Part shown: positions 1 to 6,093 of the stretch, piece by piece | Position numbering within the stretch: the stretch's first letter is position 1 | Layout: the number at the start of each line of letters is the position of its first letter | Made by a program: the position numbers and the translations under genes | Source of the DNA: Gammaproteobacteria bacterium | GTDB taxonomy: Bacteria > Pseudomonadota > Gammaproteobacteria > Steroidobacterales > Steroidobacteraceae | Direction of reading: 5' to 3' | DNA: 6,853 bases | NCBI GenBank assembly: GCA_030040235.1 | Contig: JASHUC010000284.1 | Location: 1-6,853 of the forward strand | The notes under the pieces: generated by a model | The model's input: only the letters and a program-made list of their open reading frames with translations | Databases searched by the model: none | What the model was told of the DNA's origin: nothing

Positions 1-339
1 CGAGCGATGGCGCGGGTCGCGCCAGCGGAACTCGAAGGCGACGCCCCGCAAGACGAGGCCGAGCAACATCGCAATCATCAGTGGATAGGTCGCCGGCAGA
101 ATGATCGCATAGGCGAGCGGGAAGGCCGCGAGCAGGCCGCCGCCGCCCATCACGAGCCAAGTCTCGTTGCCGTCCCACACCGGCGCGATCGCGTTCATCG
201 CCTGGTCGCGCTCCTCCCCCACGGGGAAGCTCGGAAACAGGATGCCGATGCCGAGGTCGAACCCGTCCATCACCACATAAGCGAAGACCGCGAAGGCAAG
301 GATGCCGGCCCAGAGGATGTCGAGGTCGTGGCCGTCCAT
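1..339 (-). CDS. cydB: Cytochrome bd-type quinol oxidase subunit II (CydB/CioB), N-terminal part, cut by window edge
   Basis: This is the second core membrane subunit of a cytochrome bd-type terminal oxidase, which oxidises quinol in the inner membrane and reduces oxygen to water. Only the first 113 residues lie in the window; the reading frame is still open at position 1. A first membrane helix spans about residues 8-26 and leads into DGFDLG (25-30). Asp28 aligns with E. coli CydB Asp29, an acidic residue of the family's proton path. The family signature WDGNETWLV (55-63) follows, then a glycine-rich second helix and a third helix (about 75-97). The ATG lies 4 bases past the cydA stop, and a GAAG ribosome-binding element (350-347) overlaps that stop, so translation is probably coupled to cydA. 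The start MDGHDLDILW fits the family. Whether a CydX-type small subunit follows cannot be seen. Family assignment is very secure; cyd versus cio naming is less so. Confidence 0.95.
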   Translation of the reverse strand, partial: MDGHDLDILWAGILAFAVFAYVVMDGFDLGIGILFPSFPVGEERDQAMNAIAPVWDGNETWLVMGGGGLLAAFPLAYAIILPATYPLMIAMLLGLVLRGVAFEFRWRDPRHRS

Positions 340-343
340 CGCG

Positions 344-1756
344 TCACTTCGCTGTCGATGAGGCGCTGTCGATTCCGGCGGCGGGTGTGATGCCGGCGGC
401 CCGATGCGGTATGTGTGGAGGCTCGCTCTCGGCCGGGCCGGGCGGGCTCGCCATCAACCGCAGCAAATAGTAGATTCCCGCTCCGAAGGCGCCGAAGTAC
501 ACCAGCACGAAGGCGATGAGCGATGAGGCCACGGCCGGTGCCGCCACCGGCGAGTGCGACTGCGCGGTGCGCAGCAGCCCGTAGACTGTGTACGGTTGGC
601 GGCCGACCTCGGTCGTCACCCAGCCGGCGATCACGGCGAAGAATCCCGCCGGCCCCATCAGCACCGCGGCGCGGTGCAACCCTTTCCATTCGTACAGTCG
701 TTTGCGCGCGCGCGCGAGCAGACTCCAGAGGCCCAGGCCCAGCATCGCGAGTCCCAACGCCACCATGATCCGGAACGACCAGAAGACGATCGGTACCGGA
801 GGCCACGCATTGCGCGGGAAGTCGGTGAGGCCCGGGAGCGGCGCGTCGGGATCATGCTTCAGGATCAGCGAGCCCAGGTGCGGCAGGGACAGCTCGTCAC
901 GAACGCGCGCCTGGCGATCGCTCGGCAGGCCGAAGAGAATCAGCGGTGCCCCGTGCGGGCTCGGACCATAATCACCCTCCATGGCCAGCACCTTGACCGG
1001 CTGATGCTCGAGCGTGTTGCGTCCTTGCAGGTCGCCCGCGAGCATCTGGATCGGCGTCACGAGGGCCGCCATCCACATCGCCATCGAGAACATCTTGCGC
1101 GCGCCGGCATTGGTGCGGTCCTCGAGCAGGTGCCAGGCGCCCGCGGCCCCGACCAGCAGCGAGGTCGTGAGATAACACGCGATCACGGTGTGAACGAGCC
1201 GCAGGGGAAAGCTGGGATTGAAGATGATCGGCAGCCAGGACCCGGCGGGAACGAACTGACCCCTGGCATTGACCGCAAAGCCCACCGGCGTCTGCATCCA
1301 GCTGTTCGCGGCGATGATCCACGTCGCCGAGATGAGCGTGCCGAGCGCGACCATGCACGTGGCCAGGAAATGCGTCCGCTTGCCGACCTTGGAGATGCCG
1401 AAGAGCATCACGCCGAGAAAACCGCCCTCGAGGAAGAAGGCGGTCATCACCTCATAGGCCATCAGCGGCCCGATGATCGGCCCGGCCTTGCCGGCGAAAA
1501 CCGACCAGTTCGTGCCGAACTGATAGGACAGCACGACGCCCGAGACGACCCCCATCCCGAACAGGACGGCGAAGATCTTTAGCCAGTAGCGGTAGAGGTT
1601 GGCATAAACGCCCTGCCGCGTCTTCAGCCACAGCGCTTCGAGCACGGCGAGGTAGCTCGCAAGCCCGATCGAGAGGGACGGGAAGATGAAGTGGAAGGAG
1701 ACGGTGAACGCGAACTGCGCGCGCGCCAGGATCACGGAATCGAGATGCCCAGGCAC
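344..1756 (-). CDS. cydA: Cytochrome bd-type quinol oxidase subunit I (CydA/CioA)
   Basis: This 470-residue protein is the haem-bearing, quinol-oxidising subunit of a bd-type oxidase in the inner membrane. Visible family landmarks are LARAQFAFTVSFH with haem ligand His22, His189 in LRLVHTVIACYL, Met331 in FWSFRIM, and TEVGRQPYTVYGLLRT (382-397). Lys255 and Glu260 keep the five-residue spacing of E. coli Lys252 and Glu257 in the quinol-binding loop. Glu102 and Glu110 lie in the AYEVMTAFFLEGGFLG helix. The quinol loop is short, as in CIO-type enzymes, so cyanide-insensitive oxidase is a plausible subtype. No typical ATG fits; I chose GTG at 1756 because AGGG (1767-1764) lies 7 bases upstream and the protein then begins MPGHLDSVILARAQF, as usual for the family. 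The frame stays open far upstream into the neighbouring gene, which is a GC-rich artefact. The last 35 residues form a Pro/Ala/Ser-rich tail. cydB follows after 4 bases. Confidence 0.95.
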   Translation of the reverse strand: MPGHLDSVILARAQFAFTVSFHFIFPSLSIGLASYLAVLEALWLKTRQGVYANLYRYWLKIFAVLFGMGVVSGVVLSYQFGTNWSVFAGKAGPIIGPLMAYEVMTAFFLEGGFLGVMLFGISKVGKRTHFLATCMVALGTLISATWIIAANSWMQTPVGFAVNARGQFVPAGSWLPIIFNPSFPLRLVHTVIACYLTTSLLVGAAGAWHLLEDRTNAGARKMFSMAMWMAALVTPIQMLAGDLQGRNTLEHQPVKVLAMEGDYGPSPHGAPLILFGLPSDRQARVRDELSLPHLGSLILKHDPDAPLPGLTDFPRNAWPPVPIVFWSFRIMVALGLAMLGLGLWSLLARARKRLYEWKGLHRAAVLMGPAGFFAVIAGWVTTEVGRQPYTVYGLLRTAQSHSPVAAPAVASSLIAFVLVYFGAFGAGIYYLLRLMASPPGPAESEPPHIPHRAAGITPAAGIDSASSTAK

Positions 1757-1842
1757 GATCAGGCCCTGCAGATCGCCTCGAGACGCCCGGTGATGGCACC
1801 GAGCGGCCGACGCTGTCGTGTCGGGTCCACCCCGGCCCGCAT

Positions 1843-4110
1843 TCAGGAGGCGACGAGGCGCACCGGGATCGACTTCGCAGCGGGCGTGCCGCTCAACTTG
1901 TCGTAATACTCGAGCGGCAAGAGAGGATTGAGCTCGGGGTAGTACCCCGCGACGTCCCCGCGCGGCATGGGGTAGTCCAATACGGCGAGTCCCTCCACGC
2001 GGCGGAGCACACCATCGTCGGTGAGCGTCTCGAGCGCGACGCGACAGCCCGGCGCCAGTCCCCTTGCAGCCCGGTCCTCCGGATTCATGAAAAGAACCAT
2101 GCGATCGTTGTAAACGCCGCGATAGCGATCGTTGTAGCTGTAGACCGTGGTGTTGAACTGGTCGTGCGAGCGTACCGTGGCCAATCGCAACATGGACGGG
2201 TCGGCGACCGGGGCATTGACGGCGAGGCCCGGGAAGAGCAGAAAGTTTGCTTTGCCGTTCGGCGTCGGCCAGACCCGCCGGCGCGGCGGCACGTCGAGGT
2301 GGAATCCTCGGGGGTCTTTGATCTTCTCCGGGAAATCGCCGAACTCCTCCGGGTAGACCTCCGCGATGGTGGCGCGGATGAGGTCGTAGTCGTGCATGTA
2401 GCGCGCCCACGATACCTTGCTATGGGGCAGCGTCGCGAGCGCTATGCGACAGACAATCTCGGTCTCCGGAAGCAGGTGGGGGCTCGCGGGCTCCAGAACG
2501 CCGCGGGACGGAGTCACTTTTGCCACCGAGTCCTCGATCGTGACGAATTGCTCGCCGGCCGGTGTGCGGATGAGCTCGGAGCGGGAGGTTACGGGCAGGA
2601 TGAGCGCGTCGCGCCCGTGCACGAGATGGCCGCGGTTCAGCTTGGTCGAAATCGCTACCGTCAATGCCAGCTTGCGCATGGCGGTATAGGATCGCTCGGT
2701 ATCGGGCACTGCCCGTACGAAGTTGCCTCCGAGGCCGATGAAGACCTTGGCTGTACCGTTGAGCATCGCCTCGACGGATTCGACCGTGTGATGGCCGGGC
2801 TTGCGCGGCGGCTCGAAGCCGAACACCTCGCGCAGGCGATCGAGATACTCCGGGGAAGGCTGCTCGTCGATGCCTACGCTCCGGTCGCCCTGGACGTTCG
2901 AGTGGCCGCGAATGGGCGCAATCCCGGCGCCGGGCTTGCCGAAGTTGCCCCGCAGGAGCAGCAGGTTCACGGCCTGCTGGAGCAGCCGCGAGCCTTCCTG
3001 GTGTTGTGTCAGGCCCATCCCGTAGCAGAGCATCGTTGCGGGCGAGCGGATATAGATCTGCGCGACGCGGCGGATCTGCGCTTCGCTCACTCCGGACGCT
3101 GCGACGATGTCGGCCCATCTCTGGACCAAGACCTCCTCGCGCACCGCCTCGAGCCCGGCGGTGTGAGCGTGAATGAAGCCCCAGTCGAGAACGGCTTCAC
3201 CGCCGAGGTCGCGCTCGAACAGGACCTTCATCATGCCCTTGAACAGCGCAAGATCGCCGCCGATGCGGATGTGGACGAACTCGCTGGCGATCGGTGTCGA
3301 TCCGAAGGTCGCCATCTGGATCACGTCCTGGGGCGCGGTGAAGCGGATGAGCGCCCGCTCCGGCATCGGATTCACCGCGACGATCGGTACGCCGCGCTTT
3401 CGCGCCGCGACTAGGTTCGTCATCATGCGCGGGGAGTTGGTGCCGGGGTTCTGTCCGACGACGAAGATCGCCCCCGCGTGCTCGAAATCCTCCATGACGA
3501 CCGTACCTTTCCCAACGCCGATGGAGGGCGGCAGGCCGCGGCTCGTGGGCTCGTGGCACATGTTCGAGCAGTCGGGAAAGTTGTTGGTGCCGAATTCCCG
3601 CACGAAGACCGAATAGAGGAACGCGGCCTCGTTGGCGGTGCGGCCGGAAGTGTAGAACTCCGCGTGATCGGGGCTGTCGAGCGCGCGCAGGTGGCGGCCG
3701 ATCAGCGCGAAGGCATCGTCCCATTCGCAGGGCACGTAGCGGTCGCTCGCCGCGTCGTAGCGCATCGGCTCGGTCAGGCGGCCCTGCATCTCGAGCCAAT
3801 GATCCGACTGTGCCATGAGCTCGGCCACCGTGTACTTCTCGAAGAGCTCCCTCGTGACTCTGCGTTTGGTTGCCTCGAAGGCGAGCGCCTTGGCGCCGTT
3901 CTCGCAGAACTCGAGCGTCTTCCTGCAATCGGGGTCAGGGAAGGCACAGCTCGGGCACTTGAAACCGCCCGGCTGGTTCATCGCGAGCAGCGCGCGCGAC
4001 CCTTTCGTCAGCACGCTCTGTTGCATGAGCACTTTGGCGGTCGCCGCTGCGGCGCCCCAACCGCCGGCCGGATGGTCGTACGTCTTGAATCGGAGCTTGT
4101 CGTCGGTCAT
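1843..4110 (-). CDS. ydeP: FdhF/YdeP-family molybdopterin oxidoreductase
   Basis: This is a 755-residue molybdenum (bis-MGD) oxidoreductase, close in length and sequence to E. coli YdeP (759 residues), a formate-dehydrogenase-like protein linked to acid resistance whose substrate is unknown. It begins YDHPAGGWGA, as YdeP does. A cysteine cluster Cys52-x2-Cys55 ... Cys69 in ENGAKA is the likely 4Fe-4S site, and Cys62 is an extra cysteine. NNFPDCSNMCHEPTS (176-190) places Cys185 where FdhF carries selenocysteine, the expected Mo ligand. Cofactor-binding motifs include GQNPGTNSPR (219-228), FTAPQ (257-261), LLRGNFGKPGAGI (385-397) and GHSNVQGDR (402-410). The C-terminal domain has ATVRSHDQFNTTVY and SYNDRYRGVYNDR. 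There is no twin-arginine signal or membrane helix, so it is probably cytoplasmic. I prefer ATG 4110, with GGAG 10 bases upstream; GTG 4119 (758 residues) has GGAG only 1 base away. No separate Fe-S or cytochrome subunit is adjacent; cydA begins 86 bases downstream. Confidence 0.93.
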   Translation of the reverse strand: MTDDKLRFKTYDHPAGGWGAAAATAKVLMQQSVLTKGSRALLAMNQPGGFKCPSCAFPDPDCRKTLEFCENGAKALAFEATKRRVTRELFEKYTVAELMAQSDHWLEMQGRLTEPMRYDAASDRYVPCEWDDAFALIGRHLRALDSPDHAEFYTSGRTANEAAFLYSVFVREFGTNNFPDCSNMCHEPTSRGLPPSIGVGKGTVVMEDFEHAGAIFVVGQNPGTNSPRMMTNLVAARKRGVPIVAVNPMPERALIRFTAPQDVIQMATFGSTPIASEFVHIRIGGDLALFKGMMKVLFERDLGGEAVLDWGFIHAHTAGLEAVREEVLVQRWADIVAASGVSEAQIRRVAQIYIRSPATMLCYGMGLTQHQEGSRLLQQAVNLLLLRGNFGKPGAGIAPIRGHSNVQGDRSVGIDEQPSPEYLDRLREVFGFEPPRKPGHHTVESVEAMLNGTAKVFIGLGGNFVRAVPDTERSYTAMRKLALTVAISTKLNRGHLVHGRDALILPVTSRSELIRTPAGEQFVTIEDSVAKVTPSRGVLEPASPHLLPETEIVCRIALATLPHSKVSWARYMHDYDLIRATIAEVYPEEFGDFPEKIKDPRGFHLDVPPRRRVWPTPNGKANFLLFPGLAVNAPVADPSMLRLATVRSHDQFNTTVYSYNDRYRGVYNDRMVLFMNPEDRAARGLAPGCRVALETLTDDGVLRRVEGLAVLDYPMPRGDVAGYYPELNPLLPLEYYDKLSGTPAAKSIPVRLVAS

Positions 4111-4263
4111 ATCCAGCACTCCGCGAAGCCGCTGGCAGCCTGCCGACGCACGTTATCACTTCACGCGCTCGAGGATGAAATGATGTGGGACGGCCTCGCG
4201 GGGCACTGCGTGAAGGTCGTCAGGCGCTTGGACCGGTACACCCGGCGGTGGCGGCGGAGCGGC
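4111..4263 (-). other. Intergenic gap upstream of the ydeP-like gene
   Basis: This 153-base gap separates the lipoprotein stop from the oxidoreductase start. I found no convincing coding region or terminator: the only dyad, CCGG-GTGTA-CCGG near 4241-4253, is short and has no T-run. A GATAAC hexamer (4155-4150 on the minus strand) is 4/6 to a sigma-70 -10 box, but I see no good -35 partner. The gene may have its own promoter here or be read through from the lipoprotein gene. Confidence 0.4.
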
Positions 4264-4539
4264 TCAGCGCTGCGCCCACGTTGAGATACAAGTGAACATG
4301 ACCGTCACCTGCGTCGGCTCGGCGAGCCATGACCCTCGGGTGACATCGAGGATCTGCGCACGCTCGCCCCGCTCCGCGCAGAAGTTCTCGGCGTCCTCCC
4401 CGGCGCGTTCTGCCGCATCCGCCGGACCTTGCACACCCAGGGCAGATATCCGATAGCGGCCACTCTGTACCGGTTCGATCTGGCTGTGCGACGCACACCC
4501 GCCGAGCAGCATCATCGCAAGGACCATGATGCATCTCAT
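4264..4539 (-). CDS. Small outer-membrane-type lipoprotein of unknown function
   Basis: This 91-residue protein has a clear lipoprotein signal. A short hydrophobic stretch (MRCIMVLAMM) runs into lipobox LGGC, so Cys15 should be lipidated after signal peptidase II cleavage. The mature part is about 77 residues: SGRYRISALGVQGPADAAERAGEDAENFCAERGE, then a strand ending QVTVMFTC. The layout (G-x-Y-x-I strand, an alanine-rich helix ending in Cys54, then a strand ending in Cys84) matches a widespread kind of small proteobacterial lipoprotein of unknown role, and the two cysteines may pair in the periplasm. The ATG at 4539 is chosen because it leaves a normal-length signal; the ATG at 4527 is a weaker alternative. 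No strong ribosome-binding site is visible for either. It starts 10 bases after the stop of the 94-residue gene, suggesting co-transcription. I cannot assign a function. Confidence 0.75.
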   Translation of the reverse strand: MRCIMVLAMMLLGGCASHSQIEPVQSGRYRISALGVQGPADAAERAGEDAENFCAERGERAQILDVTRGSWLAEPTQVTVMFTCISTWAQR

Positions 4540-4549
4540 GCGTGCATGG

Positions 4550-4834
4550 TCAGCGTCGGTTGTAAGGGTCCCCGCTCCATTCCGGCACCAGGGTGGATTC
4601 GTCATCCAGAGCGAGCGTGGGATTGTTGAGGATGCCCAGGACATCGATCGTGTTCATCCCGGCGAATACTCCGGTCTCGACATTCAAGTCGTAGACGGCC
4701 TTGCCACGCGGGTCATGAACGACCTTCCCGGGCTGCGTTGCGGTATCGGTGCGCACCCCCGTGGTGGGTTCGCTCGCGAGCGTCCTGTCGCACGGTTCGT
4801 TCGAGGCAGCGAGTCTCGGGTTCTGCTTCGGCAT
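4550..4834 (-). CDS. Hypothetical 94-residue protein with DPRG and SGDPYNR motifs
   Basis: I do not recognise a named family. The protein is soluble-looking, without signal or membrane helix. Residues 1-35 are polar and low in hydrophobics, probably disordered. Then comes GKVVHDPRGKAVYDL (36-50), a central stretch TGVFAGMNTIDVLGILNN (54-71), a segment LALDDESTL (74-82) and a tail SGDPYNRR (87-94). The architecture of disordered N-terminus, V-x-D-x-RG-x-AV motif and a terminal DPYN is one I associate, from memory only, with short conserved hypothetical proteins of Beta- and Gammaproteobacteria. The ordered, non-random composition and the 10-base spacing to the lipoprotein gene support a real gene. 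The upstream ribosome-binding site is weak. A possible promoter lies about 20 bases before the ATG (4861-4888). Confidence 0.65.
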   Translation of the reverse strand: MPKQNPRLAASNEPCDRTLASEPTTGVRTDTATQPGKVVHDPRGKAVYDLNVETGVFAGMNTIDVLGILNNPTLALDDESTLVPEWSGDPYNRR

Positions 4835-4860
4835 TGCGCCATCGATGATCGGCAGCGCCG

Positions 4861-4888
4861 GTTATCCGGCGGTTCCGAATATGTGCAA
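4861..4888 (-). promoter_or_regulatory. Possible sigma-70-like promoter for the leftward block
   Basis: On the minus strand TTGCAC (4888-4883) and GATAAC (4866-4861, 4/6 to TATAAT) are 16 bases apart. A start near 4854 would give a leader of about 20 bases before the ATG at 4834. The spacer contains GAACCGCCG (4875-4867), a motif repeated further upstream, so a regulator bound there could block the promoter. The -35 match is weak (3/6), so this is a tentative call. Confidence 0.25.
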
Positions 4889-4919
4889 ATGCCGCGCCCA
4901 GGACATAACCACAGCGCTC

Positions 4920-4939
4920 CGGCCGCAGCTCTGCGGCCG
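4920..4939. repeat. Near-perfect 20-base palindrome
   Basis: The arms CGGCCGCAG and CTGCGGCCG are exact reverse complements separated by CT. Neither strand has a T-run directly after the stem, so a rho-independent terminator is unlikely. It lies in the divergent intergenic region, 86 bases before the leftward gene's ATG, and could be an operator for a dimeric regulator or an extruding hairpin. Confidence 0.7.
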
Positions 4940-4947
4940 AAAATCGT

Positions 4948-4967
4948 GCGGTTCGTCGCAGAACCGC
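4948..4967. repeat. Inverted repeat GCGGTTC-N6-GAACCGC
   Basis: Seven-base arms are perfectly complementary around a 6-base centre (GTCGCA), giving the 20-base span of a typical dimeric regulator site. It begins 8 bases after the neighbouring palindrome. The right arm extends to GAACCGCCG (4961-4969), whose exact reverse complement occurs at 4867-4875. On the minus strand the stem is followed by ACGATTTT, only a weak terminator-like feature. An operator is the better guess. Confidence 0.55.
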
Positions 4968-5024
4968 CGAACTTTAGGTCAGGCATACCGCTAACGCGAT
5001 CACAGCCGAGGTGCCATGGCATGC

Positions 5025-5052
5025 CCCGGGAGGCGAGAACTTGCCGCCCGGG
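5025..5052. repeat. Imperfect long inverted repeat before the NmrA-family gene
   Basis: The arms CCCGGGAGGCG and TGCCGCCCGGG pair over 11 positions with one A-G mismatch and one G-T wobble, around a 6-base loop (5036-5041). The stem ends 68 bases before the ATG at 5121. No T-run follows on the plus strand. It may be an operator or an RNA structure if transcription begins upstream. Confidence 0.45.
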
Positions 5053-5105
5053 CGAGCTGGGATCGAAAGCCGTATCGCGAGAAGTGCGCGAGGCGGTGGA
5101 ATGCT

Positions 5106-5113
5106 GCTAAATT
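5106..5113 (+). promoter_or_regulatory. Possible extended -10 box placed for a leaderless transcript
   Basis: GCTAAATT, preceded by T at 5105, forms TGC-TAAATT, an extended -10 with a 4/6 hexamer (5108-5113) only 7 bases before the ATG. Transcription would begin at or next to the start codon. The -35 position (TGCGCG, 5085-5090) is poor. The absence of any Shine-Dalgarno sequence before this ATG is consistent with leaderless translation but does not prove it. Confidence 0.25.
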
Positions 5114-5120
5114 TGGTCCG

Positions 5121-6038
5121 ATGAAGATCGCGATCACCGGAGCCTCCGGGAGGTACGGGCGGCTTGCCACCGACCGGCTCATCGAGCGGGGCCTCGCGAC
5201 CGACCTGATCCTCATCACCCGCACACCCGTCAAGCTCGCCGACCGCGCACGCGCGGGATGCAGCGTGCGCTACGGCGACTTCGACGAGCCCGCGACCTTG
5301 CCGGTCGCGTTGCGTGGCGCCGACAAGCTCCTGCTCATCTCGGCAACGCGGGTGGGAGCGCGCATTTCTCAGCACAGGGCCGCCATCGATGCGGCCGTCA
5401 CCTCCGGGGTGCACCACATCGTCTACACGAGCTTCGTGAACGTGGACGAGGCCAATCCCGCCATCGTCACGCGCGATCATCGGACGACCGAGCATTTGAT
5501 CCGCGCGAGCGGACTGGCATTCACGTTCCTGCGGGATGCCCACTACGCCGATGCCATGATTCTCAACGCCGGCCCGGGCTTCATCTCCTCGGGCGCCTGG
5601 ATCACGAGCACCGCGGGCGGGCGCGAGGCGATGGTGTGGCGCGAGGATTGCGTCGACTGCGCCGTTGCGGTTCTTACCCACAGCGGGCACGAAAACCGTG
5701 CGTATCCCATCACCGGGCCGAACCGGGAGAGCTTCGCGGAGGTTGCCGCGATACTCGCCGAGATCGTCGGTGTGCCGATCCGGCTCGTAGAAACCGACGA
5801 TGCCGGGATGTACGCGCATTTCGATGCCCTCGGCATCCCGCGACAGCCCGTCGATGACCAGTCGGTTGCCGGAATCCCGTGGAATAGCGACGACATGGTG
5901 AGCTTCGAGCGGGCGATCCGCGGGGGCTTTCTCGATGTGTGCACCGACTGTGTGGAGCGCCTCGCCGGTCATCGAGCCCGTTCGGTGCGCGAGCTGATCG
6001 AGGCGAACGCCGAGCTGCTCAGGGGTGTGCGCAAGTGA
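5121..6038 (+). CDS. NmrA-family NAD(P)-binding protein, QorB/YtfG-like
   Basis: This 305-residue protein is an atypical short-chain dehydrogenase of the NmrA group, resembling E. coli YtfG/QorB, an NADPH:quinone oxidoreductase of 286 residues. A Rossmann fold opens with MKIAITGASGRYG, where GASGRYG (7-13) is the GxxGxxG dinucleotide loop. Arg34 in LITRTPVK is at the position expected to favour NADP(H). DKLLLISATRVGARISQHRAAIDAA (69-92), VYTSFVNVD (101-109), TEHLIRASG (123-131) and FTFLRDAHYADAMI (134-147) follow the YtfG pattern. There is no signal peptide, so it should be cytosolic. An upstream GTG or ATG could add 35 residues, but these look like shadow sequence and the family begins at MKIAITG. 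No Shine-Dalgarno is visible. Quinone reduction is a family-based guess; NmrA proteins may also act as redox sensors. Confidence 0.88.
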   Translation: MKIAITGASGRYGRLATDRLIERGLATDLILITRTPVKLADRARAGCSVRYGDFDEPATLPVALRGADKLLLISATRVGARISQHRAAIDAAVTSGVHHIVYTSFVNVDEANPAIVTRDHRTTEHLIRASGLAFTFLRDAHYADAMILNAGPGFISSGAWITSTAGGREAMVWREDCVDCAVAVLTHSGHENRAYPITGPNRESFAEVAAILAEIVGVPIRLVETDDAGMYAHFDALGIPRQPVDDQSVAGIPWNSDDMVSFERAIRGGFLDVCTDCVERLAGHRARSVRELIEANAELLRGVRK

Positions 6039-6093
6039 GCCGCACGATGACACCCCGGTGCTCGCTTGCAAACGGCCTCGGGTGTGGCGGTCG

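Larger units (their letters stand above)
4835..5120. other. Divergent intergenic control region
   Basis: This 286-base stretch lies between the outward-reading starts of the 94-residue gene and the NmrA-family gene. Open frames crossing it have no recognisable protein features and give Arg/Ser/Gly-rich shadow translations. It contains three inverted repeats, a further 10-base palindrome TGCCATGGCA (5012-5021), a weak leftward promoter and a possible extended -10 for the rightward gene. I interpret it as a shared regulatory region. Confidence 0.6.

Noticed and set aside
554..1582. Long plus-strand frame (342 codons) antisense to cydA
   Set aside because: It is charged and repetitive with no recognisable motif, and the opposite strand encodes intact CydA.
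1843..2410. Upstream extension of the cydA frame through the end of the ydeP-like gene
   Set aside because: The added residues are Arg/Pro/Gly-rich, lack family similarity and overlap a well-conserved gene in another frame; this is a typical GC-rich shadow.
2164..3414. Long plus-strand frame (416 codons) antisense to the ydeP-like gene
   Set aside because: Its translation is low-complexity Arg/Asp/Ala/Leu without domains, while the minus strand encodes a full YdeP homologue.
4920..4967. Tandem hairpins as rho-independent terminators
   Set aside because: Neither strand has a T-run directly after the stems (only ACGATTTT on the minus strand), and the region lies between divergent starts, where no gene ends.
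4526..5110. Plus-strand frame (194 codons) over the lipoprotein and hypothetical genes
   Set aside because: It lacks a ribosome-binding site and recognisable features; the minus-strand genes have a lipobox and ordered motifs.
5016..5120. 35-residue N-terminal extension of the NmrA-family protein
   Set aside because: The Rossmann start MKIAITGASG is the family N-terminus, and the extension is Arg-rich and reads through inverted repeats.
4974..6071. Long minus-strand frame (365 codons) antisense to the NmrA-family gene
   Set aside because: No domain is recognisable, and the plus strand carries a clear Rossmann-fold protein.
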